Positions 34,921-44,329 of a stretch of 64,000 nucleotides of DNA are shown here, one piece after another (the first letter of the stretch is position 1; each line of letters begins with the position of its first letter). The notes below the pieces were generated by a model, which saw nothing but the letters and a program-made list of their open reading frames with translations, did not search any database and was not told where the DNA came from. Where the stretch lies: assembly GCF_015207005.2 (NCBI RefSeq), contig NZ_JADEXS020000001.1:8641001-8705000 (forward strand). Reading direction: 5' to 3'. Source of the stretch: Desmonostoc muscorum LEGE 12446. Lineage in GTDB: Bacteria > Cyanobacteriota > Cyanobacteriia > Cyanobacteriales > Nostocaceae. The position numbers and the translations under genes were made by a program.

Positions 34921-35456
34921 TTTGATAATTCGGGTTCATACAGAAGTTAAGGACTTCCAATTGAAGAAATAGACAAGGGGATACCTTGTCTCCACACCCC
35001 CTTGTCCTTGTGGTTACATCAAATTTTTACAAACAATCTTTAACTCAACGCTATTCCTTTATTAGTACCAGAACTGCGTCAAAAAATTTCTCGGTTCTAG
35101 CTGTAAACGATATTTTTTAACGTATTTATAACAGGAATTATTTTAATAGTATTACACAGCAAAAATACGGAGACATTTTAGCAATCTTCATCAAATCTTC
35201 ATGATTTATATCTGTTACAAATAACAAAGGATTATTTACAATAAGAAATAAAGTATCACATAATTTCTTATAAAGATTACCATAATTTGTATGGTTATAA
35301 ACAACAGGGAATTTAGTAACTAAAAGTTGTCAAATTTAACCCTCCTAAGCCAGTCAACTTCTCAGATGGCAGCGGAAACTTAAAAAGCAATTATCCCTGA
35401 TTGTAGGCTGAAGCAGAATATTCACAACCGAAATCAGGTAGTAGAAGGTTTATAGT
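34921..35456. other. Intergenic region, no gene seen
   Basis: This 536-bp gap has an 8-bp perfect stem (agacaagg / ccttgtct) at 34971-34991, not followed by a T run. A single ggacttcca motif at about 34951 matches one end of the family 1 MITE but has no partner. The rest is AT-rich upstream DNA of the FHA gene. Confidence 0.45.
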
Positions 35457-36182
35457 ATGATGGCTGACTTTGCACAAACGGAAATAGAACGGAGATTAAC
35501 TTTATATCAGGTATTCCTCAAGTTGTATGAACACCACAGCGGCCTGCTAGATGAGATTCTTCAGCTAGAAAACCTATATCAACCATCGTTGAAGAGGGCG
35601 AAGACATCTTATGTACATGGGGTAGTGGATACTGCTGCCATTTATTTGATGACTAATTTGTGCGACAATCAGACCCAAAGTTTACGACAACCACAGCGGA
35701 TCTGGACAATAGGTCGTAATCGCAGCAGTGGGATTTGCATTGCTGATAGTTATATGTCTCGTCGCCATGCTGCGATTCAACATATTGACGACCAAGGCTT
35801 TTACTTGATTGATTTTAACAGTACGAATGGTTCCTTTGTCAATGAACAACGGGCACTTCAGCCGATCAAACTCAAAGATGGCGATCGCATTCGTTTAGGT
35901 AGTCTGACTTTTAACTTTTTTGTCGAGCATAAGTGCCGCGTTTTGCCAACTGTAGCAATAGAGTTACTGATGCAGCTGATGAATCGCAAGAGTGATACCA
36001 AAGCAGAAATATCTACTTATCCTGGTGACAGACAAAAACCTCTAATTGACCAAGCAAATGATAATTTAGAGATTTTGAGAAATTCGGGACTAGTTGAAAA
36101 ATTTGACAATTGGTATGACAACTTCAGTTCCGAACAGAAATCAGAAATTTTAGACCGTTTTTTTAGCAGACAAAAACCGTAG
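35457..36182 (+). CDS. FHA domain protein
   Basis: The 241-residue product has an FHA domain at about residues 82-160: WTIGRNRSSGICIADSYMSR, RRHAAI, and DFNSTNGSFVNEQ. The Arg, Ser and Asn of the phosphothreonine pocket are all present. The flanking N- and C-terminal regions are helical and not recognised. FHA proteins read Thr phosphorylation, so the SpkB-like kinase encoded just upstream is a natural candidate partner. Two consecutive ATG codons (35457, 35460) are possible starts. Confidence 0.88.
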   Translation: MMADFAQTEIERRLTLYQVFLKLYEHHSGLLDEILQLENLYQPSLKRAKTSYVHGVVDTAAIYLMTNLCDNQTQSLRQPQRIWTIGRNRSSGICIADSYMSRRHAAIQHIDDQGFYLIDFNSTNGSFVNEQRALQPIKLKDGDRIRLGSLTFNFFVEHKCRVLPTVAIELLMQLMNRKSDTKAEISTYPGDRQKPLIDQANDNLEILRNSGLVEKFDNWYDNFSSEQKSEILDRFFSRQKP

Positions 36183-36218
36183 AATCCCAGCTAAAAAATT
36201 TAAAATCAAACAGCAGGC

Positions 36219-36271
36219 GTAACGCATCACTATTCTGGAAAAGGTGCGTTAGCTGTTTTTATAACGCACCA
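36219..36271. terminator. Possible bidirectional terminator between FHA gene and recA
   Basis: GGTGCGTTA (36243-36251) and TAACGCACC (36262-36270) can pair around a T-rich loop. An alternative upstream arm (taacgca at 36220) with tgcgttagctgttttt would serve the plus strand. The two genes converge here. Confidence 0.45.
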
Positions 36272-36290
36272 TACCATTAATAATTCCTGA

Positions 36291-37367
36291 TTATTCTTCT
36301 TCTAATTCGATTTCTTCTTCTTCTTCTTCTTCATTGGACTTTGATACAGAGTTAGCAGAAACAACAGCGCCTTTATCTAGCTTTTCCCGCACCAGTTGCT
36401 TAACTTGTTCGGCAAATTCTGGCTTTTCTTCTAGATACTTAATGGCATTGTCTCGTCCTTGGGAGATATTATCACCGTTGTAGCTGTACCAAGCTCCTTT
36501 GCGGATAATGATGCCAGTTTCTTCTGCCAAATCCACAATGCAACCCAAAGTAGAAACACCTTTACCAAAAATAATGTCAAATTCCGCTATTCTAAAAGGC
36601 GGCGCTACTTTATTTTTGGCAACTTTGACTTTGACGCGGTTACCAAATTCATCTGTACCTTTTTTCAAGGTTTGAATCCGGCGAATATCCAAGCGCACGG
36701 AAGCATAAAACTTCAATGCATTACCACCGGTTGTGGTTTCTGGACTTCCGTAGGTAACACCGATTTTTTGCCGCAACTGGTTAATGAAAATAACCGTGCA
36801 ACCAGATTTACCAATGTTACCAGTAATTTTACGTAAAGCTTGGCTCATCAACCTTGCCTGGAGACCAACGTGAGCATCACCCATATCGCCTTCAATTTCA
36901 GCGCGGGGAACTAATGCGGCCACCGAGTCAATAACTACAATATCAACCGCAGCAGAACGAACCAGCTGATCGACAATTTCCAAAGCGGCTTCTCCTGTAT
37001 CAGGTTGGGAAACCAGCAAATTGTTAATATCTACACCCAATGCCGCAGCGTAGGTGGGGTCAAGGGCATGTTCAGCATCAACAAAGGCAGCGATGCCACC
37101 TTCTTTTTGGACTTCTGCGATCGCATGTAATGCTACCGTAGTTTTACCGGAACTTTCCGGCCCATAAATCTCAATTACCCGTCCCTTGGGTAAACCGCCT
37201 CCCAATGCCAAATCCAAGGTCAGCGCACCACTGGAAATTGTCTCCACCCGCATCCGGGTAGCATCCCCCAGGCGCATGATTGCTCCTTTACCGAAGCTGC
37301 GCTCAATCTGGTTGAGTACTATATTTAACGCTTTTTGCTTGCCAGAAGTATCGGTATTGATAGCCAT
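36291..37367 (-). CDS. recA: RecA recombinase
   Basis: The 358-residue product is a full-length RecA. It has the Walker [10 protein letters not shown] near residue 67, the MAW region [10 protein letters not shown] near residue 94, Walker B in [11 protein letters not shown] near residue 143, and the loop-2 signature [15 protein letters not shown]-terminal acidic tail ([12 protein letters not shown]) is normal for RecA. It catalyses strand exchange and co-protease activation in the SOS response. No clear LexA box was identified by eye upstream. Confidence 0.98.
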   Translation of the reverse strand: MAINTDTSGKQKALNIVLNQIERSFGKGAIMRLGDATRMRVETISSGALTLDLALGGGLPKGRVIEIYGPESSGKTTVALHAIAEVQKEGGIAAFVDAEHALDPTYAAALGVDINNLLVSQPDTGEAALEIVDQLVRSAAVDIVVIDSVAALVPRAEIEGDMGDAHVGLQARLMSQALRKITGNIGKSGCTVIFINQLRQKIGVTYGSPETTTGGNALKFYASVRLDIRRIQTLKKGTDEFGNRVKVKVAKNKVAPPFRIAEFDIIFGKGVSTLGCIVDLAEETGIIIRKGAWYSYNGDNISQGRDNAIKYLEEKPEFAEQVKQLVREKLDKGAVVSANSVSKSNEEEEEEEIELEEE

Positions 37368-37846
37368 TAGAGCCTCTAAGTATATGGATTTTCAGGAATG
37401 TGGGTTTGGAGTATGAGTAGAACAGATATACTATTTTAACCAGAAAATCCTGGAATCGGACTTCTCAAATTAAAAATCAACTGTGACAAGATCGTAACTC
37501 GATCGCCACCTGATTAGGGAAATCCTGCACAATGATACCAACTTGCATTCAGAGATGGCTTCCTTGGGGTGCAGAATGTGGGATTTCAAACAAAAATTAT
37601 TTAAACAGCTGACTTTATTGACTGTACATAGCTTAGAATGCTTTGTCCTAGAGACAAAAGGCTAGTTACTATCATGGCGCAATTGTTCGTCGAATCCCGT
37701 TGCCCACAACAAAAGCCGCGATAGTCTCCGACATTGAATTGATAAGTTTAGTAAAGTTACCATTATCGTTAAATCGAGGCTGTTGGCATCAAGATAATCC
37801 ATTGATATGCTGGTAATATAATTTACAAAAATCATATCAAGTAAAC
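37368..37846. other. Intergenic region between recA and the AT-rich cassette
   Basis: No gene is supported. An open minus-strand frame (37662-37859) has no recognisable content and overlaps the start of the next gene. The recA promoter is expected within the first 100 bp. Confidence 0.4.
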
Positions 37847-38380
37847 GTGAATAAGTCACAAAGTATTAAGCTACTTGAAAGTGAGGGTTGGACAAAAGCA
37901 GATGCTATGCGTGCATTGGAAGTAATTGACTTTAGTACCAATCCTGATGAGATTACCATTCGCAGAGCTATTTCGGCTTTTGCTGGTTCTGAGCTAATTA
38001 AGCGTCAACGTCTCCAAGCTGCTCAGAAAGGTTTGGTAACAAAGAAAAGCAATGAGATCGAGAAAAATAATCAGGAATATGCTGTCAAAATTGAACAACT
38101 GAATAAATATCAAAAACAAGAAAATCAAAAATATGAAGGTGAAATTGAAAAATTATCTGACACAAACAAAGTGTTAGAAACGAAAATTAAAAATATAACT
38201 ATTCAAAATAACGAGCTAATGCAAGCAAATGAGCAACTCAAAAAAGATAATAAAGCATTAAAAAATTTAATAGATGAAATCAGGCTCAAATTAGCTATGA
38301 ATACCAAAAAGCTTCTTCAGTATGAAGATAGTGAAATTCGTCAAGCTTTAATTATTATGTTCAAATCGACACTAGGCTAA
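37847..38380 (+). CDS. Coiled-coil protein, first gene of AT-rich cassette
   Basis: The 177-residue product starts at a GTG. An N-terminal helical domain (LLESEGWTKADAMRALEVID) is followed by FAGSELIKRQRLQAAQKG and then a long Lys/Glu/Asn-rich coiled coil (about residues 70-155). The C-terminus is a short helix. I do not recognise the family. The gene is much richer in AT than its neighbours and is followed after 12 bp by the second gene of the cassette. A structural or DNA-associated role is possible but not shown. Confidence 0.6.
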   Translation: MNKSQSIKLLESEGWTKADAMRALEVIDFSTNPDEITIRRAISAFAGSELIKRQRLQAAQKGLVTKKSNEIEKNNQEYAVKIEQLNKYQKQENQKYEGEIEKLSDTNKVLETKIKNITIQNNELMQANEQLKKDNKALKNLIDEIRLKLAMNTKKLLQYEDSEIRQALIIMFKSTLG

Positions 38381-38392
38381 GTAACTGGATTT

Positions 38393-38794
38393 ATGACTTA
38401 CAAAAAAAGAATTTTTCAAAGGATGAGTTATCGTGATGTTCAACGTGCTAACTCTAAGAATCGAACTCAGCTTCATCAAGATGATCAAGCTTGGCTAAAA
38501 GAAAATTGTTACAAAAATATTGGCTGGACTAATGTTATTAATCTTTATCACAAAATCGAAGATTTTTTAAATAAATATTCTCTGGATGACTTAACAGTTG
38601 AAGAATTATTTTTAGAAGCCGACCGAATTGGAAATAAATATCTCACCAGTGAAGAAATACAAAGTTTTAATCAAAATTTATCTAGAGAAGTAAATGATAT
38701 TGCAGAAGAAATCGATAAGCAGTTTCCAGATACAGAAATAGAGTTTATTGATTTTAGGAAAAAGACTAGCAATAGATATTGGAATAAAGTATAA
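38393..38794 (+). CDS. Hypothetical protein, second gene of AT-rich cassette
   Basis: The 133-residue product is charged and helical and is not recognised. Near residue 70 it has EELFLEADRIGNKY, which resembles RELFELANKIGNKR in the N-terminus of the HNH protein encoded next. A WLKEN segment near residue 34 resembles WVKAN of the same protein. The shared motifs suggest a related domain or a common binding partner. The stop lies 22 bp before the HNH start, so the two are probably co-transcribed. Confidence 0.6.
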   Translation: MTYKKRIFQRMSYRDVQRANSKNRTQLHQDDQAWLKENCYKNIGWTNVINLYHKIEDFLNKYSLDDLTVEELFLEADRIGNKYLTSEEIQSFNQNLSREVNDIAEEIDKQFPDTEIEFIDFRKKTSNRYWNKV

Positions 38795-38816
38795 AAAATT
38801 AAATTTTTGCAAAATT

Positions 38817-39269
38817 ATGGTAAATTTCAAAGATAAAGAACTTAGAGAATTATTTGAGCTTGCAAATAAAATTGGTAATAAGCGATATCACAAACTAACT
38901 CATCAAGATTTTGAAAACTACAGGAAATTCGATTACTGGCGCTATGTTAATGGTGATTATGAATGTGGAACAACCCAAGAAAGTAAAGATTGGGTCAAAG
39001 CAAATTCAAGCTGGTACTGTCCAATTTGTGGGTATCACTACTCTGATAAAGGTGGTAAGACGATAGATCACAAACTACCCCGATCGCAATATCCCTGGTT
39101 ATCAATAGAATTCAAGAATTTATGGGTTATTTGCCAGGTTTGCAACCAAGAAAAGAGTGAGATGCATTGGTACGAGTATGAACACTATATATTTGTTCGC
39201 TATCCCGATGTTTATCTTTCTGTAAAAGCTGCACGTCCTAGCTTATTACTCCAGTCTTTAAAAGATTAA
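38817..39269 (+). CDS. HNH endonuclease, third gene of AT-rich cassette
   Basis: The protein has 150 residues from the ATG at 38817; the open frame reaches upstream into the previous gene, but that part is out of context. The C-terminal half is an HNH nuclease with a zinc pair: CPICGYHY, then TIDHKLPRSQYP with the catalytic His, an Asn in FKNLWVIC, and CNQEKSEMHW with the last Cys and His. HNH enzymes cut DNA and occur in restriction, homing and defence systems. The N-terminal half carries the ELF...IGNK motif shared with the preceding protein. Confidence 0.8.
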   Translation: MVNFKDKELRELFELANKIGNKRYHKLTHQDFENYRKFDYWRYVNGDYECGTTQESKDWVKANSSWYCPICGYHYSDKGGKTIDHKLPRSQYPWLSIEFKNLWVICQVCNQEKSEMHWYEYEHYIFVRYPDVYLSVKAARPSLLLQSLKD

Positions 39270-39422
39270 AGCAAGCAATGTAATTATCTACTGCTTTAAT
39301 GTTATTTACAAAATCTAATAGCGATCGCATTCAACTAATTACTAATTCGTAATTCGTAATTATTGGGTTTGAGTACCACAGCAAAATCTCCTATTTGGTG
39401 GCCTTGAATTAGTTGGGGTCTA

Positions 39423-39587
39423 AGAGGTTGTTTGAAAAGTATTTCGCTGTGACTTTAGGCACTTTTAGATCCCCCCTAACCACCCTTATAAAGGGGTGAA
39501 TCAGAATCAAAGTCTCCCAATTTATCGGGAGATTTAGAGGGATCTAAAACTTTTGATACCGACAAGAACACTTTTCAAACATCCTCT
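39423..39587. repeat. MITE-like element with 18-bp inverted ends
   Basis: AGAGGTTGTTTGAAAAGT (39423-39440) and ACTTTTCAAACATCCTCT (39570-39587) are inverted repeats with one mismatch. The 165-bp element contains gatcccccctaaccaccctt and a matching inverted stretch near its centre. The flanks allow a TA duplication if the last base is counted as target. Confidence 0.65.
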
Positions 39588-39752
39588 AAATCCCCAACAG
39601 GTAAAATACAAATTACGTAACTTGCTTCTCACACCCATACGAGTATTATCAATTACGAATTATTTTAATCTCTTTTAGCAATTGGTTACATAGATTGTCA
39701 AATTGAGTATGCTAGGCTGACAGTATGTAAAAAGCAAAGGTTAGTCTTAGCA

Positions 39753-40559
39753 ATGACAGCCACGACATCCCAGAATTTATCAAATGAATTAGCTGAACGG
39801 GGCTGGCGAACTGAAATTGTCACCCAACCGGATGGTAGTATTGATTACGTCCAAATCCCCCTAACTTCAGAAGAGTTTCTCCATCCACAAGAAGGATATC
39901 ACTTGCCTAACAGTACCTTTCATGACGATGCAGCAGGTGATGTCAAAGATATGCTGACTCGTCGTTATGCCAATGATTCAACCACAGGAGTCTTCCGCGA
40001 TTTGATTATCAAATGGGGGATTCTCAATCTGAAAAATCATTGTCCAGATACTTTTGTCGTTTTTGGAATCCAAAATAAACAACAGAACCGTACTGAGTTT
40101 GTTGTGTCTGAAGAAGGTGTGCGTCCTTCGTTGATTATTGAAGTAGTTTCTCCCCGTTATCGCAAGGAAGACCGACAAACAAAAGTCAAGCACTACGCCG
40201 AAGCTGGTGTGCAGGAGTATTTAATTATAGATCGACGCAGACAACGCGAGCAGGTGATTGAGGAAGTTCTTGGTTATCGTTTAGTTGATGGACAATACTT
40301 GCCACTAACTCCAGATGAGGAAGGACGCATTTTGTGTGAAACAGTTGGACTGTTGATTGGACTTCAGGATGGGCGAGTCATCATGGAAGATGCTCAGACA
40401 GGTGAACGACTCCTGACTTCTCTGGAGTTGGAACAACGCGCCAGCCAAGCCGAACAACGCGCCAACCAAGCTGAACAACGCGCCAACCAAGCCGAACAAC
40501 GGGCGGCAAGATTAGCAGAATTACTCAAGGCGCAAGGGATTAATCCAGATCAAATTTGA
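39753..40559 (+). CDS. Uma2-family endonuclease with repetitive coiled-coil tail
   Basis: The first 200 residues match the Uma2 fold: a catalytic Asp region CPDTFVVFGI near residue 99, then PSLIIEVVSPRYRKEDRQ near residue 125 and YAEAGVQEYLIIDRR near residue 149. The C-terminus has three near-identical 7-residue units (QRANQAE) encoded by a 21-bp DNA repeat (40438-40500), then a short Ala/Leu-rich helix. Such tails are frequent in cyanobacterial Uma2 proteins and form a coiled coil. It starts 50 bp upstream of xseA on the same strand. Confidence 0.85.
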   Translation: MTATTSQNLSNELAERGWRTEIVTQPDGSIDYVQIPLTSEEFLHPQEGYHLPNSTFHDDAAGDVKDMLTRRYANDSTTGVFRDLIIKWGILNLKNHCPDTFVVFGIQNKQQNRTEFVVSEEGVRPSLIIEVVSPRYRKEDRQTKVKHYAEAGVQEYLIIDRRRQREQVIEEVLGYRLVDGQYLPLTPDEEGRILCETVGLLIGLQDGRVIMEDAQTGERLLTSLELEQRASQAEQRANQAEQRANQAEQRAARLAELLKAQGINPDQI

Positions 40560-40614
40560 CCGAATAATTCGTAATTCGTAATTCGTAATTAATTTATTCT
40601 CCCAGGCATCTTTG

Positions 40615-41844
40615 ATGACTTTCGACCTCCCCGACTCTCTCATTCTCGATACAGCGCTTTCGGTATCTGGTTTAACTGACTATATCCGCTTGCTGTTAGA
40701 GCAAGATGAACAATTGCGGCAAGTTTGGGTAACTGGAGAAGTTTCCAGCGCTAACCACCATCGCAGTGGGTTATTTTTCACATTGCAAGATACAGATGGC
40801 ACCGCAGGAATTAAGTGTGTGGTATGGAATAGCCAATTGCCAAAACTCGCCCAGATTCCCGTTCCTGGTGAGCAGATAATTATTTTGGGCAGTATTCGCG
40901 TGTATCCGCAACGGGGAGAGTATCAGTTATCAGTTTGGCAGACTTTACCTGCTGGTGTTGGTTTACAGGCGCTACGCTATCAACAACTAAAAAATCGCTT
41001 GCTGGCTGAGGGGTTATTCGATCCACAAAGAAAGCGATCGCTCCCCATCCACCCCCAAACCATCGCTGTGGTCACTTCACCAACTGCGGCGGCTTGGGGT
41101 GATATTCAAAAAACTCTCAAGCAAAGGTATCCAGGTTTACACGTTTTATTTTCTCCAGCCACAGTACAAGGTGAGCAAGCACCAGAATCTATCGTCAAAG
41201 CAATTGAGCGAGTTGACCGCGATGGACGCGCCGAAGTGCTAATTTTATCGCGTGGTGGGGGTGCGGTTGAGGAATTGGCCTGCTTTAATGATGAACGAGT
41301 GGTGCGAGCTGTTGCTAGTTGCTCGATTCCTGTAATTACTGGTATTGGTCATCAACGAGATGAATCTTTGGCAGATTTAGTTGCAGATATATGTGTGCAT
41401 ACACCAACGGCGGCGGCAGAAAGAGTTGTACCGGCAATTTCAGAGTTGTATGCTGAGCATCAGCAGCGAGTTTTAGCTTTGCATGAGGCGGTGCATGACT
41501 TTGGGGAAAATGCTGAGAATAAACTGCAAGCATTGCGAAATCGTTTGCGACGTTTGCGGTTAGATCGGCAAGTCCAGCAGGAAACGGACAAGCTAGTTTG
41601 GAAGCGTCGGCAGTTGATACAAGTGACGATGGGGCGATCGCAACAAGCAAAGCAGCATTTGGAATTGTTGCGGCAAAAGTTGGCAACTCTTGACCCAAAA
41701 GCTGTGTTGCAGCGTGGTTATGCGGTGGTGAGACAGGAAAATGGGGCGATCGCTCGTGCTGCGGCCCAGTTAGAAGTGGGACAAGATTTATCGATTCAGT
41801 TGGGACAGGGAGAGATTACAGTAAAAGTTATAAAATTGAAATAA
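40615..41844 (+). CDS. xseA: Exodeoxyribonuclease VII large subunit
   Basis: The 409-residue product has an N-terminal OB-fold (LRQVWVTGEVSSANHHRSGL, about residues 32-110). The nuclease core follows: IAVVTSPTAAAWGDIQKTL near residue 140, LILSRGGGAVEELACFND near residue 202 and GIGHQRDESLADLVADICVH near residue 242. A coiled-coil region leads to a C-terminal KAVLQRGYAVVR. XseA with XseB degrades single-stranded DNA. The ATG at 40615 follows a TTG. xseB is normally close by, but here it lies 5.4 kb downstream beyond an inserted element. Confidence 0.97.
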   Translation: MTFDLPDSLILDTALSVSGLTDYIRLLLEQDEQLRQVWVTGEVSSANHHRSGLFFTLQDTDGTAGIKCVVWNSQLPKLAQIPVPGEQIIILGSIRVYPQRGEYQLSVWQTLPAGVGLQALRYQQLKNRLLAEGLFDPQRKRSLPIHPQTIAVVTSPTAAAWGDIQKTLKQRYPGLHVLFSPATVQGEQAPESIVKAIERVDRDGRAEVLILSRGGGAVEELACFNDERVVRAVASCSIPVITGIGHQRDESLADLVADICVHTPTAAAERVVPAISELYAEHQQRVLALHEAVHDFGENAENKLQALRNRLRRLRLDRQVQQETDKLVWKRRQLIQVTMGRSQQAKQHLELLRQKLATLDPKAVLQRGYAVVRQENGAIARAAAQLEVGQDLSIQLGQGEITVKVIKLK

Positions 41845-41884
41845 TTACCGCAGAATTCAGAATCTCGCTTCTACTCTCCAATAT

Positions 41885-41918
41885 AAAACTGCCCTGGCTT
41901 TTGCCCAGAGCAGTTTTT
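41885..41918 (+). terminator. Rho-independent terminator after xseA
   Basis: AAACTGC (about 41886) pairs with GCAGTTT (about 41909), with inner pairs CTGG/CCAG, followed by TTTTT. It lies 41 bp after the xseA stop. Confidence 0.65.
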
Positions 41919-42355
41919 GATAGAAGTAAATTGTATAGGAGACTTTTAGTGTTGTCCCCTGTTTATCCATAGTAAATATTGTTATACAATACTATTCACC
42001 TCAAGTTTCAGGCTTTACGCAAAAAACGAATAATCTTGAACTTGGCATTATAAAGTTTAGAAGTCAGCATTAGCCAAACTTAAAGGCGGAATGTATGAGG
42101 GAGTCCAATGTTGTGGAGAGGTGTTGACCCAATACGGTTCAGTTAAGCTCAAAAACAGGTAGACTGAGGGTTGTCACCTAAGTGTACTTACGTCATATCA
42201 TTGAAGTGACGTGGTGCTTTTCCTCCTGGAATCTGGCAACAGTATCAGTTTCTTGGTTGAACTGAGACAGTCTGCTGTTGATCCTGCTCAAACGATCGCT
42301 CAACTACTGCTTAGTTCAGTGTTGTTCAAAAGAGCATTGAATCCCGATACAATTT

Positions 42356-44155
42356 ATGTCTGCTGAGTCACCCGTCCCCAACGATCCATCCGACTCACTC
42401 CCCGTCAACCCAGACTCGGAGCCAAATCACCCATCCCAAACCGATGCTCCTTTTCCAGTGGTGGGAATTGCCGCTTCTGCTGGCGGGATAGAGGCGTTTA
42501 CGGAACTGATCCGCCATTTGCCAACGGATACAGGCATGGCGTTTGTGCTAATTCAGCATTTGTCTCCCGATCATGAAAGCCTGCTGTCGGAAATTTTGGG
42601 CAGAGTGACTACCATGCCTGTGCTTCAGGTGCAAGACCAGATGCGGGTTGAGCCAAACGCGGTCTATGTGATTCCGCCCAATGCCCAAATGACCCTGGTC
42701 GATGGCATTCTGCGGCTCGCGCCCCGGCAGAAAAGTAAGGGCAAATATTTGCCCGCCGACATCTTTCTTGAGTCGTTAGCGACCGATCGCGGCAACAAAG
42801 CGATCGCCGTTGTGCTGTCGGGGATGGATGGAGACGGTGCTGAGGGGGTGAAAGCCGTCAAGATTGCTGGGGGTGTCACCTTTGCCCAATGTGATGCCAC
42901 GGCGCGATTTAACAGTATGCCTAATACGGCGGTTGCAACTGGCAATGTGGATTTTGTGTTGCCGCCGCAAGCCATTGCTAGAGAACTGAGCAATCTCAGT
43001 CGCAACCCCTTTTTGGGGCAATCAGAGCCGTTGCCGATCATCCAGGAGTTACCCCCGGAACCGGGTGATCCCCTGAGCCGAATTTTTTCCCTCCTCCGCA
43101 CGACAACTGGCGTTGACTTTACCCAATACAAACCGGCATCGCTGGAGCGCCGCATCCAGAGGCGGATACTGCTACATAAGCTGGACAGTCTGGCAGCATA
43201 CGCGCAATATTTGCAAACGCACGGGGACGAAATTCAAGCTTTGTACGAAGAAATTCTCATCCATGTGACCAGTTTCTTTCGCGATCCCCACGTCTTTGAG
43301 AAATTGAAGACCCAGATTTTCCCCACGATCAGCCAAAATAAAGCCAGCGATCTGCCGCTGCGGATTTGGGTGGCTGGCTGTTCAACTGGGGAAGAAGTCT
43401 ACTCACTCGCCATCTGCTTGTTAGAGTTTTTCAGCGATCGCGCCACCGTCCCGCCGATTCAGATTTTTGCCACCGACATTAGCGAAACAGCCATTAGCAA
43501 AGCCCGAACAGGCTTCTACCTAGAAAGCCAGATGGAAGGCGTTTCACCGGAGCGTAAAAGTCGGTTCTTTGTCCCCCAGGCAGAGGGAGGGTATCAAATT
43601 AGCAGTACCATTCGCGAATTTTGTGTGTTTGCCCATCATAACTTATGCGATGACCCCCCGTTCTCGAATCTCGATCTGATTAGCTGTCGCAACCTGCTGA
43701 TTTATTTATCCGATCGCCTGCAAGAGCGCATCATGGCCTTGTTTCATTACAGTCTCAACTTAACGGGCTGCCTGGTGTTGGGTACGGCAGAAAGCGTCAA
43801 AGCTGCCTCAAATTTGTTTGCGCCCGTGGATGAAGCCTGCAAAATCTATGCCCGAAAATTGAGCTTATCTAATCGCTTATTTGCGTTTACAGCCACTTCT
43901 GGGCGCGTCCCCAGTCTCCATAATCCGCAGCCCATCCCAGAAAACCGTTCCATTCCATTTGATTTAGCCAGAGAAGTTGACCAACTGATCGCCAATCGCT
44001 ATATGCCGCTATCGGTCGTGGTCGATGAACAGATGCAGATATTACAGATGCGCGGAGACCTCGATCTTTACCTGAAGTTGACCCCTAGCACCACCAGGGC
44101 TGTTTCATTCCATTTCAAACAGGATTTGTCAAGATGGTTAGCGAGAAAATTGTAA
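42356..44155 (+). CDS. CheB-CheR part of a chemotaxis-type hybrid kinase, cut by a MITE
   Basis: Residues about 32-215 are a CheB methylesterase domain: Ser in GIAASAGGIEA, His in IQHLSPDH, Asp in LSGMDGDGAEG. Residues about 235-505 are a CheR methyltransferase: RRIQRRILLHK, WVAGCSTGEEVYSLA as SAM motif, and LISCRNLLIYL. A PAS region then begins (VDEQMQILQMRGDLDLYLKL). The last 19 or so codons come from the inserted MITE (44095-44300). Without it the frame continues into the second half at 44330. The ATG 42356 is the likely start. There is no cheA/cheW nearby. Confidence 0.9.
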   Translation: MSAESPVPNDPSDSLPVNPDSEPNHPSQTDAPFPVVGIAASAGGIEAFTELIRHLPTDTGMAFVLIQHLSPDHESLLSEILGRVTTMPVLQVQDQMRVEPNAVYVIPPNAQMTLVDGILRLAPRQKSKGKYLPADIFLESLATDRGNKAIAVVLSGMDGDGAEGVKAVKIAGGVTFAQCDATARFNSMPNTAVATGNVDFVLPPQAIARELSNLSRNPFLGQSEPLPIIQELPPEPGDPLSRIFSLLRTTTGVDFTQYKPASLERRIQRRILLHKLDSLAAYAQYLQTHGDEIQALYEEILIHVTSFFRDPHVFEKLKTQIFPTISQNKASDLPLRIWVAGCSTGEEVYSLAICLLEFFSDRATVPPIQIFATDISETAISKARTGFYLESQMEGVSPERKSRFFVPQAEGGYQISSTIREFCVFAHHNLCDDPPFSNLDLISCRNLLIYLSDRLQERIMALFHYSLNLTGCLVLGTAESVKAASNLFAPVDEACKIYARKLSLSNRLFAFTATSGRVPSLHNPQPIPENRSIPFDLAREVDQLIANRYMPLSVVVDEQMQILQMRGDLDLYLKLTPSTTRAVSFHFKQDLSRWLARKL

Positions 44156-44300
44156 GTAAGGGTGACGATGAGATGAACATTTAAACATTGAAATATCAGT
44201 AAAATAGTTCATTTTCTGGGCACGCTGGTAACAAAATAACTAATTTTTAATTGCTAGAACCCTTGATTTTTAAAGCTCTTTGGGGAATGAAACAGCCCTG
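44095..44300. mobile_element. 206-bp MITE inserted in the CheB-CheR kinase gene
   Basis: CAGGGCTGTTTCATTCC at the left end and GGAATGAAACAGCCCTG at the right end are perfect 17-bp inverted repeats. The element is flanked by the 10-bp direct repeat CTAGCACCAC (44085-44094 and 44301-44310). Removing the MITE and one repeat joins LKLTPSTT to ELNLLSMAREGL in one frame. It encodes no transposase, so it must have been moved by a related enzyme encoded elsewhere. Confidence 0.93.
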
Positions 44301-44329
44301 CTAGCACCACGGAGCTAAACCTGCTGTCT

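Noticed and set aside
34945..35000. Possible fourth family 1 MITE at the ggacttcca motif
   Set aside because: Only one end-like sequence is present. No inverted partner and no target duplication could be found within 300 bp.
37662..37859. 65-codon minus-strand frame upstream of the AT-rich cassette
   Set aside because: It overlaps the start of the first cassette gene, has no motif and no ribosome binding site.
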